A stretch of 64,000 nt of DNA from Betaproteobacteria bacterium (GTDB lineage Bacteria > Pseudomonadota > Gammaproteobacteria > Burkholderiales > SG8-39): NCBI GenBank assembly GCA_016713125.1, contig JADJPT010000011.1, forward strand, positions 1 to 64,000, read 5' to 3'. Within the stretch, counting starts at the first letter, position 1. Each line of letters opens with the position of its first letter. Both the position numbers and the translations under genes were made by a program. A model generated the notes under the pieces. The model saw nothing but the letters and a program-made list of their open reading frames with translations. It was not told where the DNA came from and did no database searches. Of this stretch, positions 16,102-25,762 are shown piece by piece.

Positions 16102-17403
16102 ATGTCGTCTGCGCCCGGCCTCCATTCGCCGCCGTCCGAACCGGCTGGGCTGGGGCGCGTGCAACTCGCATGGCTGGCCGCCGCGGTCTTCGTTGTCTCA
16201 GCCGGGTACGGCGCGCTGATGCCGCTGCTGCCTGCCTGGCTCGAGCCGCTGATGGCAGCCGATGGTAAAGCCGAGGTCGCACGCCATGTCGGCCTGCTCA
16301 GCGGCTTGTACGCCGCCGGGGTGCTGGTCGGCGCGCCGCTGTGGGGCCTGGTGTCCGACCGCTGCGGCCGCGGACGCATCCTGGTGATTGGTCTGGTCGG
16401 CTATGTCGCCAGCCTGCTGCCCTTGTTGCGGGCCGACTGGGTCGGGCTCGCCGGCATCTACGCGTTGCGTGGGGCCTCCGGCTTCTTCGTGGCGGCCGTC
16501 GTGCCCGTGGTTCCCGCGCTGGTCGCCGAGTACACGCCGCAAGCTCAACGCGCCCGCCGGTTCGCGTGGCTCGGCGCGATGTCGTTGCTGGGCTTCCTGT
16601 TCGGACCGGGACTCAATGCCGCCGCCGCTCAGGTGTCTGCCACGCTCGCCGGCGTCGGTGCCGGCACCCTCGACCCGACGGATCTGGTGATCGTGATGTC
16701 GGCGGCACTGGGGGCGCTTATGATGCTGGGACTGGCCGCCACCTTGCCGCGCCCCGCGCCGGCCGCCTTCGAGGACGAGTCGCAGCGCGCGTCTGCCGAT
16801 CGCAGGCGCGCGATGGCGCTGTGGGGGCTGAACGGCGTGGTCATGTTCGTGCTGTCCGGCTTCGAACTCGGCATCGTGCTGCAAGGCCAGCAGCATCCGA
16901 CCTTGTCGTCGCGCGAGATCTCGCTGATGTTCGCCGAGTGCAGCCTCGTGATGCTCGGCGTCAACGCGCTGCTGTTCTTCACCGGGCTGCTCGAGCGCGC
17001 TGCCGGCCGCGGCGTGATGGCGGCCGGGCTCGTGCTGGCCATCGCCGGGCTGGCGATGCTGGCCCAGCACCGCAGCGACGCCTGGATGTACGTTGGCGTC
17101 AGTTTCACCGCCGCCGGCACCGGGCTCGTGCTGCCGACGATTTCCTACCTCGCGGCCGGAGCCTCCCGGCGACGGCTCGGCGCCACGATGGGCGGGCTGG
17201 CCGCGGCAGCGGGGTTTGGCCAGACGCTCGGCTCGGCGGCTGCCGGCTGGCTGTTCGGCGCCGTGGCCCAGCTCAGCTTCGCGTGGCTCGCGCTGCCGCT
17301 GCTGGCCACGCTGGGCACCCTGATCGTGCGACCCGCGTGGTGGTCGACCGAAGGACCGCCGCCGCGGTCGCCACGTGTTTCTTCCGACCCGCTTCCCAAA
17401 TGA
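16102..17403 (+). CDS. MFS transporter
   Basis: 433 residues, about 12 membrane segments. The MFS motif A-like loop is visible as GAPLWGLVSDRCGRGRILVIG between helices 2 and 3. Substrate not predictable; the position right after copAB suggests a metal-island drug or small-molecule exporter. A related MFS gene is in the minus-strand arm (46371-47606). The ATG at 16102 lies 20 bases after the copB stop, without a strong ribosome site. Confidence 0.85.
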   Translation: MSSAPGLHSPPSEPAGLGRVQLAWLAAAVFVVSAGYGALMPLLPAWLEPLMAADGKAEVARHVGLLSGLYAAGVLVGAPLWGLVSDRCGRGRILVIGLVGYVASLLPLLRADWVGLAGIYALRGASGFFVAAVVPVVPALVAEYTPQAQRARRFAWLGAMSLLGFLFGPGLNAAAAQVSATLAGVGAGTLDPTDLVIVMSAALGALMMLGLAATLPRPAPAAFEDESQRASADRRRAMALWGLNGVVMFVLSGFELGIVLQGQQHPTLSSREISLMFAECSLVMLGVNALLFFTGLLERAAGRGVMAAGLVLAIAGLAMLAQHRSDAWMYVGVSFTAAGTGLVLPTISYLAAGASRRRLGATMGGLAAAAGFGQTLGSAAAGWLFGAVAQLSFAWLALPLLATLGTLIVRPAWWSTEGPPPRSPRVSSDPLPK

Positions 17404-17423
17404 CACCCCCAGGAGCCCTGACC

Positions 17424-18038
17424 ATGCGCCACTTCCTCGTCGCCCTTCTTGCCGCGCTGACGCTCGCGCTGTCCGGCTGCGGCTACAACACCTTCCAGTC
17501 CACCGAGGAGCAGATCAAGGCCAGCTGGTCCGAGGTGCTGAACCAGTACCAGCGCCGCGCCGACCTGATCCCGAACATCGTGGCCACCGTCAAGGGCGAG
17601 GCCAACTTCGAGCAGGAGACGCTGACCAAGGTGGTCGAGGCGCGCGCCAAGGCCACCTCGATCCAGGCCACGCCGGAGCTGGTCAACAACCCCGAGGCGT
17701 TCAACAAGTTCCAGGCCGCGCAGGGCGAGCTGTCGAGCGCGCTCTCGCGCCTGCTGGTCGTCAGCGAGAACTACCCCAGCCTGAAGGCCAACCAGGGCTT
17801 CCAGGATCTGCGCGTGCAGCTCGAAGGCACCGAGAACCGGATTGCCGTTGCGCGTGGCCGCTATGTGAAGGCCGTGCAGGACTACAACGTCGCGGTGCGC
17901 AGCTTCCCGAGCAACCTGACGGCGATGGTGTTCGGCTACGGCGTCAAGGCCAACTTCAGCGTCACCGACGAGGCAGCGCTTGCGGTGCCGCCGAAGGTCG
18001 ATCTCGGCGGCATCGGCGCCTCGGGTGCCAAGAAGTGA
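17424..18038 (+). CDS. lemA: LemA family lipoprotein
   Basis: 204 residues. Lipoprotein-type signal ending LALSGCGYN. The LemA core follows (SWSEVLNQYQRRADLIPNIV, then LEGTENRIAVARGRYVKAVQDYN, RSFPSNL), a mostly helical periplasmic protein. LemA genes are usually paired with TPM-domain proteins, as here: the next gene starts at GTG 18035 overlapping this stop (GTGA). AGGAG precedes the ATG at 17424. Probably an envelope stress or quality-control factor. Confidence 0.93.
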   Translation: MRHFLVALLAALTLALSGCGYNTFQSTEEQIKASWSEVLNQYQRRADLIPNIVATVKGEANFEQETLTKVVEARAKATSIQATPELVNNPEAFNKFQAAQGELSSALSRLLVVSENYPSLKANQGFQDLRVQLEGTENRIAVARGRYVKAVQDYNVAVRSFPSNLTAMVFGYGVKANFSVTDEAALAVPPKVDLGGIGASGAKK

Positions 18039-18916
18039 CAGCAGCCCGCGTCCCGGTCGGACGCTTCCTGCGCTGGCTAGCCGTGCTCTGGCTCCTATGC
18101 TCTGCTGCACTCGGCGCGGCTGCCCAGGACCTGATCCCGGTGCCGCCTCTACAAGGTCGGGTGACCGACCTGACCGGCACGCTGACGGCACCGCAGAGCG
18201 CCGCGCTCGAGCGAACGCTGCGCGCGTTCGAGGAGCGCAAGGGCACGCAGATCGCGGTGCTCATCGTGCCGACCACGCGGCCGGAGGCGATCGAACCCTT
18301 CGCGCTGCGTGTGGTCGAGCAATGGAAGCTGGGCCGCCGCAAGGTCGACGATGGCGCGTTGCTGCTCGTCGCGAAGGACGATCGCGCCGTCCGCATCGAG
18401 GTCGGCTACGGAATCGAAGGCGCACTGAACGATGCCACGGCGGCGCGGATCATCGCGGAGGTCATCACACCCCGATTCAGGCAGGGCGACTTTGACGGGG
18501 GCCTCACGGCAGGGCTCGATCAGATCGTGCGCGTCCTCGATGGCGAGGCCCTGCCGCCGCCAACCCGGCGCGGGGCGGCAGCCGCTGACAACGGCCTGGG
18601 ACAAAGCTGGCCCGTGCTGTTCATCGTCGCGCTGGTGCTCGGCGGCGTGTTGCGGCAGGTGCTGGGCCGGGTGCCCGGGGCCTTGGTGGTCGGCGGCGTG
18701 CTGGGCGTCGTCGCCTGGTTCGCGCTCGGCACGCTGGCCGTCGCAGCGACCGCGGGCCTGACCGGCTTCTTCGTCACGCTGCTGGGCATCGGCATGGGCG
18801 GCCACGGCGGCATGCACGGGCACGGCGGGCGCCGCGGCGGTGGCTTCGGCGGAGGCGGCGGGTTCGGCGGCGGCGGCGGCGGTTTTGGCGGGGGCGGTGC
18901 CTCCGGCAGGTGGTGA
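18035..18916 (+). CDS. TPM-domain (YgcG-type) membrane protein with Gly-rich tail
   Basis: 293 residues from GTG 18035, which overlaps the lemA stop. Signal peptide (FLRWLAVLWLLCSAALGAAA), TPM domain at about 40-170 (RVTDLTGTLTAPQSAALERTL, GTQIAVLIVPTT, GRRKVDDGALLLVAKDDRAVRIEVGYG), two or three membrane segments, then a long Gly-rich tail (HGGRRGGGFGGGGGF) typical of YgcG proteins. Periplasmic domain with cytoplasmic or exposed Gly tail; acts with LemA, activity unclear. Confidence 0.92.
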   Translation: MTAARVPVGRFLRWLAVLWLLCSAALGAAAQDLIPVPPLQGRVTDLTGTLTAPQSAALERTLRAFEERKGTQIAVLIVPTTRPEAIEPFALRVVEQWKLGRRKVDDGALLLVAKDDRAVRIEVGYGIEGALNDATAARIIAEVITPRFRQGDFDGGLTAGLDQIVRVLDGEALPPPTRRGAAAADNGLGQSWPVLFIVALVLGGVLRQVLGRVPGALVVGGVLGVVAWFALGTLAVAATAGLTGFFVTLLGIGMGGHGGMHGHGGRRGGGFGGGGGFGGGGGGFGGGGASGRW

Positions 18917-18918
18917 CC

Positions 18919-19416
18919 ATGGATCTCGCAAGACTCCTGCGCCACCTCGCGACGACCTCGGCGCGCGTGCGCCGCGCCTTCCCCGCATCCGCCCTGCGCT
19001 CGATCGAGCGGGCGATCGCCGCGAGCGAGGCCACCCACGCGGGAGAGATCCGGTTCGTCGTCGAAGGCGCGCTCGACGGCCTGCCGCTGCTGCGGGGCCA
19101 GACGGCGCGCGAACGCGCCATCGAGCTCTTCGCGCGACTGCACGTCTGGGACACCGAACACAACACCGGCGTGCTGATCTACGTGCTGCTGGCGGACCGG
19201 CGGGTCGAGATCGTCGCCGACCGGGGCATCCATGCCAAGGCCGGCGCCGAGGCCTGGTCCGTGATCTGCCGCGGCATGGAAACGCACTTCGGCGCCGGCG
19301 ACTTCGGCCGCGGCGCGGTCCAGGGCATCGAGGCCGTCACGCAGCTGGTGACGCGCCATTTCCCGCTCACGCCCGGCGACCGCAACGAGTTGCCCGACGC
19401 GCCGATCCTGCTCTGA
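18919..19416 (+). CDS. TPM-domain protein, soluble
   Basis: 165 residues, TPM fold without a signal peptide: RSIERAIAASEATHAGEIRFVVEGAL, then VWDTEHNTGVLIYVLLADRRVEIVADRGIHAK, ending with LTPGDRNELPDAPILL. Companion of the preceding LemA and TPM genes, starting 2 bases after the upstream stop (ATG 18919; an in-frame GTG is 9 bases earlier). Three-gene LemA/TPM/TPM sets recur in proteobacteria. Confidence 0.9.
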   Translation: MDLARLLRHLATTSARVRRAFPASALRSIERAIAASEATHAGEIRFVVEGALDGLPLLRGQTARERAIELFARLHVWDTEHNTGVLIYVLLADRRVEIVADRGIHAKAGAEAWSVICRGMETHFGAGDFGRGAVQGIEAVTQLVTRHFPLTPGDRNELPDAPILL

Positions 19417-19440
19417 ACACACACACCACAAGAGGACGTC

Positions 19441-20799
19441 ATGCAACTGCAATTCCTCGGCGCCACCGGCACCGTCACCGGCTCGAAGTACCTGCTGCGC
19501 CACGAGGGCGCGACGCTGCTGGTCGACTGCGGCCTCTTCCAGGGCTACAAGCAACTGCGGCTGCGCAACTGGGCACCGATGCCCGTGCCGGCGGCGGGCA
19601 TCGACGCGATCGTGCTGACGCACGCCCACATCGACCACAGCGGCTACGTGCCGCTGCTTGCGCGGCAGGGTTTCAAGGGCAAGGTCTACTGCTCGGAAGC
19701 GACCTACGAGCTGTGCCGAATCCTGCTGCCCGACAGCGGCCACCTGCAGGAGGAGGAAGCCGAGTACGCCAACCGGCGCGGCTACTCCAAGCACAAGCCG
19801 GCGCTGCCGCTCTACACCCGCGAGGACGCCGAGCGCTGCCTGAAGCAGTTCGTCCCCCGGCCCTACGGCACCCCGTGGAGCCCTGCTCCCGGGCTGCAGG
19901 CGCGCATGGACCCATCGGGGCACATGCTGGGGTCCGCCTTCGTGAAGATCGACGACGGTCGGCGCTCGATCCTGTTCTCCGGCGACATCGGTCGTCCGAA
20001 TGACCTGGTGCTGGCCGCGCCGGCACGCGTCCCGGGCGCCGACTACGCCGTGGTCGAGTCGACCTACGGCGACCGCCAGCACGAGGCGAGCGACCCGTTG
20101 CTCAAACTCGGCGAGGTCATCAACCGCACGGCGGCGCGCGCCGGTGTCGTGGTGATCCCGGCGTTCGCCGTGGGGCGGGCACAGAACCTGATGTACTGCA
20201 TCCACCTGCTCAAGGAGCGCGGCGTCATCCACCACCTGCCGGTCTACCTCGACAGCCCGATGGCCACCGACGCGACGCGCATCTACCACGCGCACCGCAG
20301 CGAGCACCGGCTGAGCCCCGAGCAGTGCGAGGCCATGTGCCACGCGGCGACGATCGTCAACAAGCCCGACGACTCGCGCGCGCTGAGCGCGCGGCGTGGA
20401 CCGATGGTCATCATCTCCGCCAGCGGCATGGCCACAGGCGGGCGCGTCGTCCACCACCTCAAGGCCTTCGCGCCCGACCGCCGCAACACGATCCTGTTCG
20501 CGGGCTACCAGGCCGGCGGCACGCGTGGCGCCGCCATCCTGCAGGGTGCCACCTCGGTGCGCATCCATGGCGAGGACGTGCCGATCCATGCCGAGGTGGC
20601 GGCGCTGGACAGCCTGTCCGCGCACGCAGACGCCAGCGAAATCCTGCTGTGGATGCGCGGCTTCGACGCGCCGCCGACGCAGACCTTCATCACCCACGGT
20701 GAACCGGCGGCGGCCGACGCAATGCGCTCGCGCATCGAGCGCGAGCTGCACTGGCCGTGCCGCGTGCCCGACTACCTGGAAACGGTGGAACTGGCATGA
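19441..20799 (+). CDS. Metallo-beta-lactamase / beta-CASP RNA-processing nuclease
   Basis: 452 residues. The zinc motif THAHIDHSG (His61, His63, Asp65, His66) and GATGTVTGSKYLL at the N-terminus mark the MBL fold. The middle holds the beta-CASP signature (SGHMLGSAF, LFSGDIGRP, ESTYGDR, PAFAVGRAQ, ASGMATGGRVVHHL), and the C-terminus has the HADASEI and THGE motifs. Such enzymes cleave RNA. No RMMBL extension beyond the usual end. The next gene starts inside this stop (ATGA at 20796), so RNA cleavage and nucleotide phosphorolysis may be linked. Confidence 0.92.
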   Translation: MQLQFLGATGTVTGSKYLLRHEGATLLVDCGLFQGYKQLRLRNWAPMPVPAAGIDAIVLTHAHIDHSGYVPLLARQGFKGKVYCSEATYELCRILLPDSGHLQEEEAEYANRRGYSKHKPALPLYTREDAERCLKQFVPRPYGTPWSPAPGLQARMDPSGHMLGSAFVKIDDGRRSILFSGDIGRPNDLVLAAPARVPGADYAVVESTYGDRQHEASDPLLKLGEVINRTAARAGVVVIPAFAVGRAQNLMYCIHLLKERGVIHHLPVYLDSPMATDATRIYHAHRSEHRLSPEQCEAMCHAATIVNKPDDSRALSARRGPMVIISASGMATGGRVVHHLKAFAPDRRNTILFAGYQAGGTRGAAILQGATSVRIHGEDVPIHAEVAALDSLSAHADASEILLWMRGFDAPPTQTFITHGEPAAADAMRSRIERELHWPCRVPDYLETVELA

Positions 20800-22346
20800 G
20801 CCCGGACACGAGTGCGGACCCGAAACCCACGCACGGTGACGGCGCCGACAACACGCTGCGCGCCCGGCGCGTCGGCGTCGACACCTACCAGGAGCCGGTC
20901 GTCTACATGCGGCGCGATTGCGCGGTCTGCCGTTCCGAGGGTTTCACGACACAGGCACGTGTCCAGCTCACGGCGCGCTCGGGCAGCATCGTGGCCACGC
21001 TCAGCGTCGTGGACGGGCCCTGGCTCGGGCATGGCATCGCGGGCCTGTCCGAAGCGGCATGGGCTTCGCTTCGCCCCCGGCCGGGCGAGTGGCTCACGGT
21101 CAGCCATGCGCCGGTCCTCGATTCGCTCAGCCATGTCCGTGCCAAGGTCTACGGCCACCGCCTCGATGGCGGTGCCTTTCGCGCCGTCATCGGCGACATC
21201 GCGGCCGGCCGCTACTCCGATCTGCACCTGGCCACCTTCATCACCGCCTGCGCGGGCGACCGCCTCGATCTCGACGAGACCGTCTCGCTGACGCGGGCGA
21301 TGATCGACGTGGGCGAACGGCTGGACTGGGGCCGCGATAGGGTCGTCGACAAACATTGCGTCGGCGGCCTGCCGGGCAACCGCACGACGCTGCTCGTCGT
21401 GCCCATCGTCGCGGCCTGCGGGCTGACGATGCCCAAGACCTCGTCGCGCGCGATCACGTCCCCCGCCGGCACGGCGGACACGATGGAGGTGCTGGCCCCG
21501 GTCGATCTCGACATCGCCGCGATGCGGCGCACGGTGGAACGCACCGGCGCCTGCATCGTCTGGGGCGGTTCGGTCCGGCTGAGCCCGGCCGACGACATCC
21601 TGATCCGCGTCGAGCGCCCGCTCGATCTCGACAGCGAGGGACAACTCGTCGCCTCCGTGTTGTCCAAGAAGGCGGCGGCTGGCTCCACTCATGTGCTGAT
21701 CGACCTGCCGGTGGGACCGACGGCCAAGGTCCGCAGCGCCGAGGCCGCGCAGACACTCGGGCGCCGGCTCGTCGAGGTCGGCCAGGCCATCGGACTGCAG
21801 GTGGCGTTGCGCGTCACCGACGGCCTGCAGCCGGTCGGGCGCGGCATCGGCCCGGCGCTGGAGGCGCGCGACGTGCTGGCCGTGCTGCGCCGACAGGCCG
21901 ATGCGCCAGACGATCTGAGGCAGCGCGCCTTGCGACTGGCCGGCGACATCCTCGAACTGGGCGGCGCGGCGCCGCAAGGCAGCGGCCTGCGCCTGGCGAC
22001 CGAGGTTCTCGCCGACGGCCGAGCCTGGTCGAAGTTCGCCGCCATCTGCGAAGCCCAGGGCGGCCTGCGCGAGGTGCCGCTGGCGTCGCACCGGCTGGTC
22101 GTCGAGGCGCTCTCGGGGGGGCGCATCACGGCGATCGACAACCGCGTGCTGTCGCGAGCCGCCAAGCTCGCCGGCGCGCCGAAGGCACCGGCCGCCGGCG
22201 TCGACGTGCACGCCCGCCTCGGCGATGTCGTGCAGCCCGGGCAGCCGCTGTTCACGCTGCATGCGCAGGCTCCGGGAGAACTGGCCTACGCGCGGCAGTA
22301 CATCGAAACCCGGCCCCCCATCTTCCAGATCTCGGAGCTGTCTTGA
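20796..22346 (+). CDS. AMP-phosphorylase / thymidine-phosphorylase-family protein
   Basis: 516 residues, the length of the archaeal-type AMP phosphorylase group rather than the ~440 of classical DeoA: an extra N-terminal domain (about 1-100) precedes the phosphorylase core. Core motifs: VVDKHCVGGLPGNRTTLLVVP (phosphate loop), KTSSRAITSPAGTADTMEVL, and the C-terminal DVHARLGDVVQPGQPLFTLHA. AMP phosphorylase converts AMP and phosphate to adenine and ribose 1,5-bisphosphate. Translationally coupled at both ends (ATGA with the nuclease; TTGA with the next gene). A broken homologue lies at 48931-50082. Confidence 0.88.
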   Translation: MSPDTSADPKPTHGDGADNTLRARRVGVDTYQEPVVYMRRDCAVCRSEGFTTQARVQLTARSGSIVATLSVVDGPWLGHGIAGLSEAAWASLRPRPGEWLTVSHAPVLDSLSHVRAKVYGHRLDGGAFRAVIGDIAAGRYSDLHLATFITACAGDRLDLDETVSLTRAMIDVGERLDWGRDRVVDKHCVGGLPGNRTTLLVVPIVAACGLTMPKTSSRAITSPAGTADTMEVLAPVDLDIAAMRRTVERTGACIVWGGSVRLSPADDILIRVERPLDLDSEGQLVASVLSKKAAAGSTHVLIDLPVGPTAKVRSAEAAQTLGRRLVEVGQAIGLQVALRVTDGLQPVGRGIGPALEARDVLAVLRRQADAPDDLRQRALRLAGDILELGGAAPQGSGLRLATEVLADGRAWSKFAAICEAQGGLREVPLASHRLVVEALSGGRITAIDNRVLSRAAKLAGAPKAPAAGVDVHARLGDVVQPGQPLFTLHAQAPGELAYARQYIETRPPIFQISELS

Positions 22347-23242
22347 GACCGATCGTCTTCCATCTGCCCGGCGACGAGGCCTTTGCCGACCGGCTGGTGC
22401 GCACACTGCAGGCCGAACGTGCCGGCCTGGAACTGCACCGCTTTCCGGACGGCGAGTCGCTGGTCCGCCTGGATGCCGACGTGACGGGCCGAACCGTCGT
22501 GCTCACCTGCAGCCTCGCGCGGCCCGACGAGAAGACTCTGCCGCTGCTGTTCGCGGCCGACGCCGCGCGCGACCTCGGCGCGGCGAAGGTGCTGCTCGCG
22601 GCGCCCTACTTGGCCTACCTGCGGCAGGACCGGCGCTTCCATGCCGGCGAGGCGGTGACGTCGCGCTCCTACGCGGCGCTGCTGTCGACCGCCTTCGACG
22701 CGCTCGTGACGGCCGATCCGCACCTGCACCGCTACCACGCACTCGACGAGATCTACCGCATCCCGACGCGGGTCGTGCACACGGCACCGCTGATCGCCCG
22801 CTGGGTCGCGGCACAGGTCGAACGCCCGCTGCTGATCGGCCCCGACTCGGAGAGCGAGCAATGGGTCGCGGAGGTCGCCGCCGCCGCCGGCGCGCCCTGG
22901 ACCGTGCTGCAGAAGATCCGCCGCGGCGACCGCGACGTCGAGGTCAGCCTGCCGGATGTGTCGGCCTGGCAGGACCGCCAGCCGGTGCTGGTCGACGACA
23001 TCGTCTCGAGCGCACGCACCATGATCCAGGCGGTGGCCAGTGTGCGCCGCGTCGGACTGCCGGCACCGCTGTGCATCGGCGTGCACGCGCTGTTCGCGCC
23101 GGGCGCGTACGAGGAACTGCTGGCCAGCCGGCCGGCCCGCGTGCTCACCTGCGACACGGTGCCGCACGCATCCAACGAGATCAGCGTCGTCGAACCGATG
23201 GCGCGCGCGCTGGAAGAGTTGATGGAGGGAACCGCATCGTGA
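22343..23242 (+). CDS. Ribose-phosphate pyrophosphokinase homologue
   Basis: 299 residues from TTG 22343 (overlaps the previous stop as TTGA). Matches the PRPP synthetase fold: N-terminal HRFPDGESLVRL, catalytic flexible-loop region YLRQDRRFHAGEAVTSRSYA, and the PRPP loop VLVDDIVSSARTM. Shorter and more divergent than housekeeping Prs, so the substrate may differ. Together with the AMP phosphorylase it probably handles the ribose phosphate released from nucleotides. Confidence 0.87.
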   Translation: MRPIVFHLPGDEAFADRLVRTLQAERAGLELHRFPDGESLVRLDADVTGRTVVLTCSLARPDEKTLPLLFAADAARDLGAAKVLLAAPYLAYLRQDRRFHAGEAVTSRSYAALLSTAFDALVTADPHLHRYHALDEIYRIPTRVVHTAPLIARWVAAQVERPLLIGPDSESEQWVAEVAAAAGAPWTVLQKIRRGDRDVEVSLPDVSAWQDRQPVLVDDIVSSARTMIQAVASVRRVGLPAPLCIGVHALFAPGAYEELLASRPARVLTCDTVPHASNEISVVEPMARALEELMEGTAS

Positions 23243-24405
23243 ACAACAATCGACCGTCCCTTGTCTGGCGGCTGTGGCTGCTCATCGCGCAGGTGATCGC
23301 GGTGTCGGCCGGCCTGCTGATCGCCTGGAAGGCGTTCGGGCCCGAGCCCGTGGCGCCGGCCCGCACCGATGTCGTGGCGCTGCGCGAGGCGCCGCACGCC
23401 GACACGTCGGCCTCGGCACCAAACGGCAAGGCCGTCATGACGCGCCTCGAGGGGGGCTTTCGCGCGGCGGCGGCCAAGGCCTCGGCCTCGGTCGTCAACA
23501 TCTACACGCGCAAGGCACCACCACGACAGCTGCCCGGCTGGCTGCGGCCCTATGGCGGCTCCGACGAGGAGGCGGCGCAGGGCCAGTCCAGCCTGGGCTC
23601 CGGCGTCATCGTCGCCGCCCAGGGTTTCATCCTGACCAACAACCACGTCGTCGAGGGCGCCGACGAGATCGCCGTGATGCTGCCGGGCGGCAAGGTGGCC
23701 GAGGCGCGCGTCGTCGGCACCGACCCCGAGACCGACCTCGCTGTGCTGCGTATCGAGGCCAAGGGTCTGCAGCCGATCACCTTCGCCGATCCGGCCTCGG
23801 TGCAGATCGGCGACATCGTGCTGGCCGTCGGCGATCCGTTCGGCGTGGGCCAGACGGTGACGCAGGGCATCGTCAGCGCGACGGGCCGCAACCGGCTCGG
23901 CATCAACACCTTCGAGAACTTCATCCAGACCGACGCGGCGATCAATCCTGGCAATTCGGGCGGTGCGCTGGTCGATGCGTCCGGCCACCTGGTGGGCATC
24001 AACACCGCGATCTACTCGCGCAGCGGCGGATCGCAAGGCATCGGCTTCGCGATCCCGGTCAGCCTGGCGCGGCAGGTGATGGAGCAGATCATCGCAACCG
24101 GCCGCGTCAGCCGCGGCTGGCTCGGCGTGAGCGCCCGCGACGTCATCCACGAGACCACCGGCGCTGCGGCCGGCGCCGCGCTCGTCGCTGTGCAACGCGG
24201 CGGCCCGGCCGAGCGCGCCGGCTTGCGCGCCGGCGACACCGTCCTGGCGATCAATGGCAAAGAAGTCGTCGACACGGCCGCGCTGATCAACGAGACGGCC
24301 GCACTGAACCCAGGCACCCAGGCGCAGTTCAAGATCCTGCGCGGCAGCGAGGCCGTCTCCCTGGCGGTCGAGCTGGGTCGGCGCCCGGTCACGCGCAAGC
24401 CATGA
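23239..24405 (+). CDS. HtrA/Deg-type periplasmic serine protease
   Basis: 388 residues from GTG 23239, overlapping the upstream stop (GTGA). One N-terminal membrane anchor (LWLLIAQVIAVSAGLLIAW), trypsin-like domain with His in TNNHVVEG, Asp in DPETDLAVLRI and Ser in INPGNSGGALVD, then a single PDZ domain (about 295-385, GGPAERAGLRAGDTVLAI). One PDZ and an uncleaved anchor resemble DegS/HhoB. Role in envelope protein quality control; fits the FtsH and LemA/TPM genes of the same region. Confidence 0.92.
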   Translation: MNNNRPSLVWRLWLLIAQVIAVSAGLLIAWKAFGPEPVAPARTDVVALREAPHADTSASAPNGKAVMTRLEGGFRAAAAKASASVVNIYTRKAPPRQLPGWLRPYGGSDEEAAQGQSSLGSGVIVAAQGFILTNNHVVEGADEIAVMLPGGKVAEARVVGTDPETDLAVLRIEAKGLQPITFADPASVQIGDIVLAVGDPFGVGQTVTQGIVSATGRNRLGINTFENFIQTDAAINPGNSGGALVDASGHLVGINTAIYSRSGGSQGIGFAIPVSLARQVMEQIIATGRVSRGWLGVSARDVIHETTGAAAGAALVAVQRGGPAERAGLRAGDTVLAINGKEVVDTAALINETAALNPGTQAQFKILRGSEAVSLAVELGRRPVTRKP

Positions 24406-24417
24406 TGGAGACATCCC

Positions 24418-25032
24418 GTGCTGCGCGGCGCACTCGAATCGGGGCTGATGCGCACGCTGCTGCGGCGGGCCGACAGCCGTGCGTTCCCGGTCGTGGTCGG
24501 CACCGTGGCGCTTGCCGCGACGCTGTCGATGTCGGTGCCCTTCGCAACCCTGCTGGTGGCGGCGGTGCTGATGGCGCGGCACCGCTGGGGCGCGATCGCC
24601 GTGGGGGCCAGTCTTGGCGCAGCGCTGGGCGCGGCCGTGCTGTACCTGGTGTTCCACCACCTCGGCTGGGCCCGGCTGTTTTCCGCCTACCCCGACGTCG
24701 TGCGTTCGTCCGCCTGGAGCGACGCCACCCGTTGGTTGTCCACGCACGGCGTCCTGGCCCTGCTTGTCATCGCTGCCACGCCGCTGCCGCTGACACCGGC
24801 GCTGATGTTCGCAGGCATCTCCCGGCTGCCGATCGCCGACGTGGTGCTCGCGCTGTGGATCGGCAAACTCGCGAAGTACCTCGTGTATGCGTGGCTGGCC
24901 TCGCGCTTCCCGGAGCGTGCGCTGCAGCGCGGTCAGCGCCATGCCGAAGCACTGCGCGCCATCGTCGCCCGTGCCCTGTCGGCCACGCCGGCTCGGCGGG
25001 ACGACACCCCATCGTCCGGGGAACTGCGGTGA
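24418..25032 (+). CDS. Membrane protein of VTT/YqaA type
   Basis: 204 residues from GTG 24418 (GGAG upstream), about four membrane segments (FPVVVGTVALAATLSMSVPFATLLVAAVLMA, IAVGASLGAALGAAVLYLVF, LALLVIAATPLPLTPALMFAGI). The ATPLPLTPALMFAG segment resembles the re-entrant Pro-rich motif of SNARE-associated/VTT proteins. Function unknown; VTT proteins are linked to lipid handling. Confidence 0.7.
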   Translation: MLRGALESGLMRTLLRRADSRAFPVVVGTVALAATLSMSVPFATLLVAAVLMARHRWGAIAVGASLGAALGAAVLYLVFHHLGWARLFSAYPDVVRSSAWSDATRWLSTHGVLALLVIAATPLPLTPALMFAGISRLPIADVVLALWIGKLAKYLVYAWLASRFPERALQRGQRHAEALRAIVARALSATPARRDDTPSSGELR

Positions 25033-25090
25033 TGACGCCTGGCGACCCGCCGTCCCGACCGACCGGCGTCCTGCTGCAGGAGTCATGCTG

Positions 25091-25762
25091 ATGTGCTTTT
25101 CCGCGCAAGCCAGCTTCACTGCCGGCACCGTGTTGCTGATCGTCGGAGCGGCCACCGTGCGGCGCGCGCGTGCTCGCTCGGAACTGCCGTACGCCTGGAT
25201 TCCGGTCCTCTTCGGCATCCAGCAACTGCTCGAAGGCGCGCTCTGGCTGACCTTCCCGGACCGCGCGCCGCTGCTCAACACCGTTCTGACGCACGCCTAC
25301 TCGTTCTTCTCGCACGTGCTGTGGCCGATCTACGTGCCGCTGGCCGCGCTGGCGCTGGAGACCGTGCCCTGGCGGCGGCGGGTCCTGATCGCCATTGCCA
25401 TCGCGGGCAGCGCCGTGGGCCTGTACCTGCTGGCCACGCTGTTCACGCTGCCGATCGTCGCCACGGTGACAGGCCAGCACATCGCCTACGAGTCGCCGCA
25501 CTTCTATGCGCTGGCGGCGATGTCGCTGTACCTGCTGGGCACTTGCGCCAGCCTGATGTTTTCCAGCCACGTGCGGGTCGTTGCCTTCGGCGTGGCCGCG
25601 TTCGTGTCCGCGGTGGCGGCCTACGCCTTCTACGCGACCTGGTTCATCTCGGTGTGGTGCTTCTTCGCCGGGGTGCTCAGCGTCATCGTCTTGCTGTACT
25701 TCACCGATGCGCGCCGGACCGCTCGGAATCGCGACGCGGCGCGGGAACTCGAGGCACATTGA
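25091..25762 (+). CDS. DUF6629-type multi-spanning membrane protein
   Basis: 223 residues with about seven membrane helices, beginning MCFSAQASFTAGTVLL, the usual opening of this family. ATG 25091 is preferred over 25085 because GGAG lies 8 bases upstream and homologues begin MCFS. No catalytic motif seen. Its stop overlaps the methyltransferase start (TGATG at 25760-25764). Confidence 0.78.
   Translation: MCFSAQASFTAGTVLLIVGAATVRRARARSELPYAWIPVLFGIQQLLEGALWLTFPDRAPLLNTVLTHAYSFFSHVLWPIYVPLAALALETVPWRRRVLIAIAIAGSAVGLYLLATLFTLPIVATVTGQHIAYESPHFYALAAMSLYLLGTCASLMFSSHVRVVAFGVAAFVSAVAAYAFYATWFISVWCFFAGVLSVIVLLYFTDARRTARNRDAARELEAH

Noticed and set aside
18835..18910. G/C-rich GGCGGC repeats as a possible structural or regulatory repeat
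   Set aside because: They encode the Gly-rich tail of the TPM protein, a normal feature of that family.
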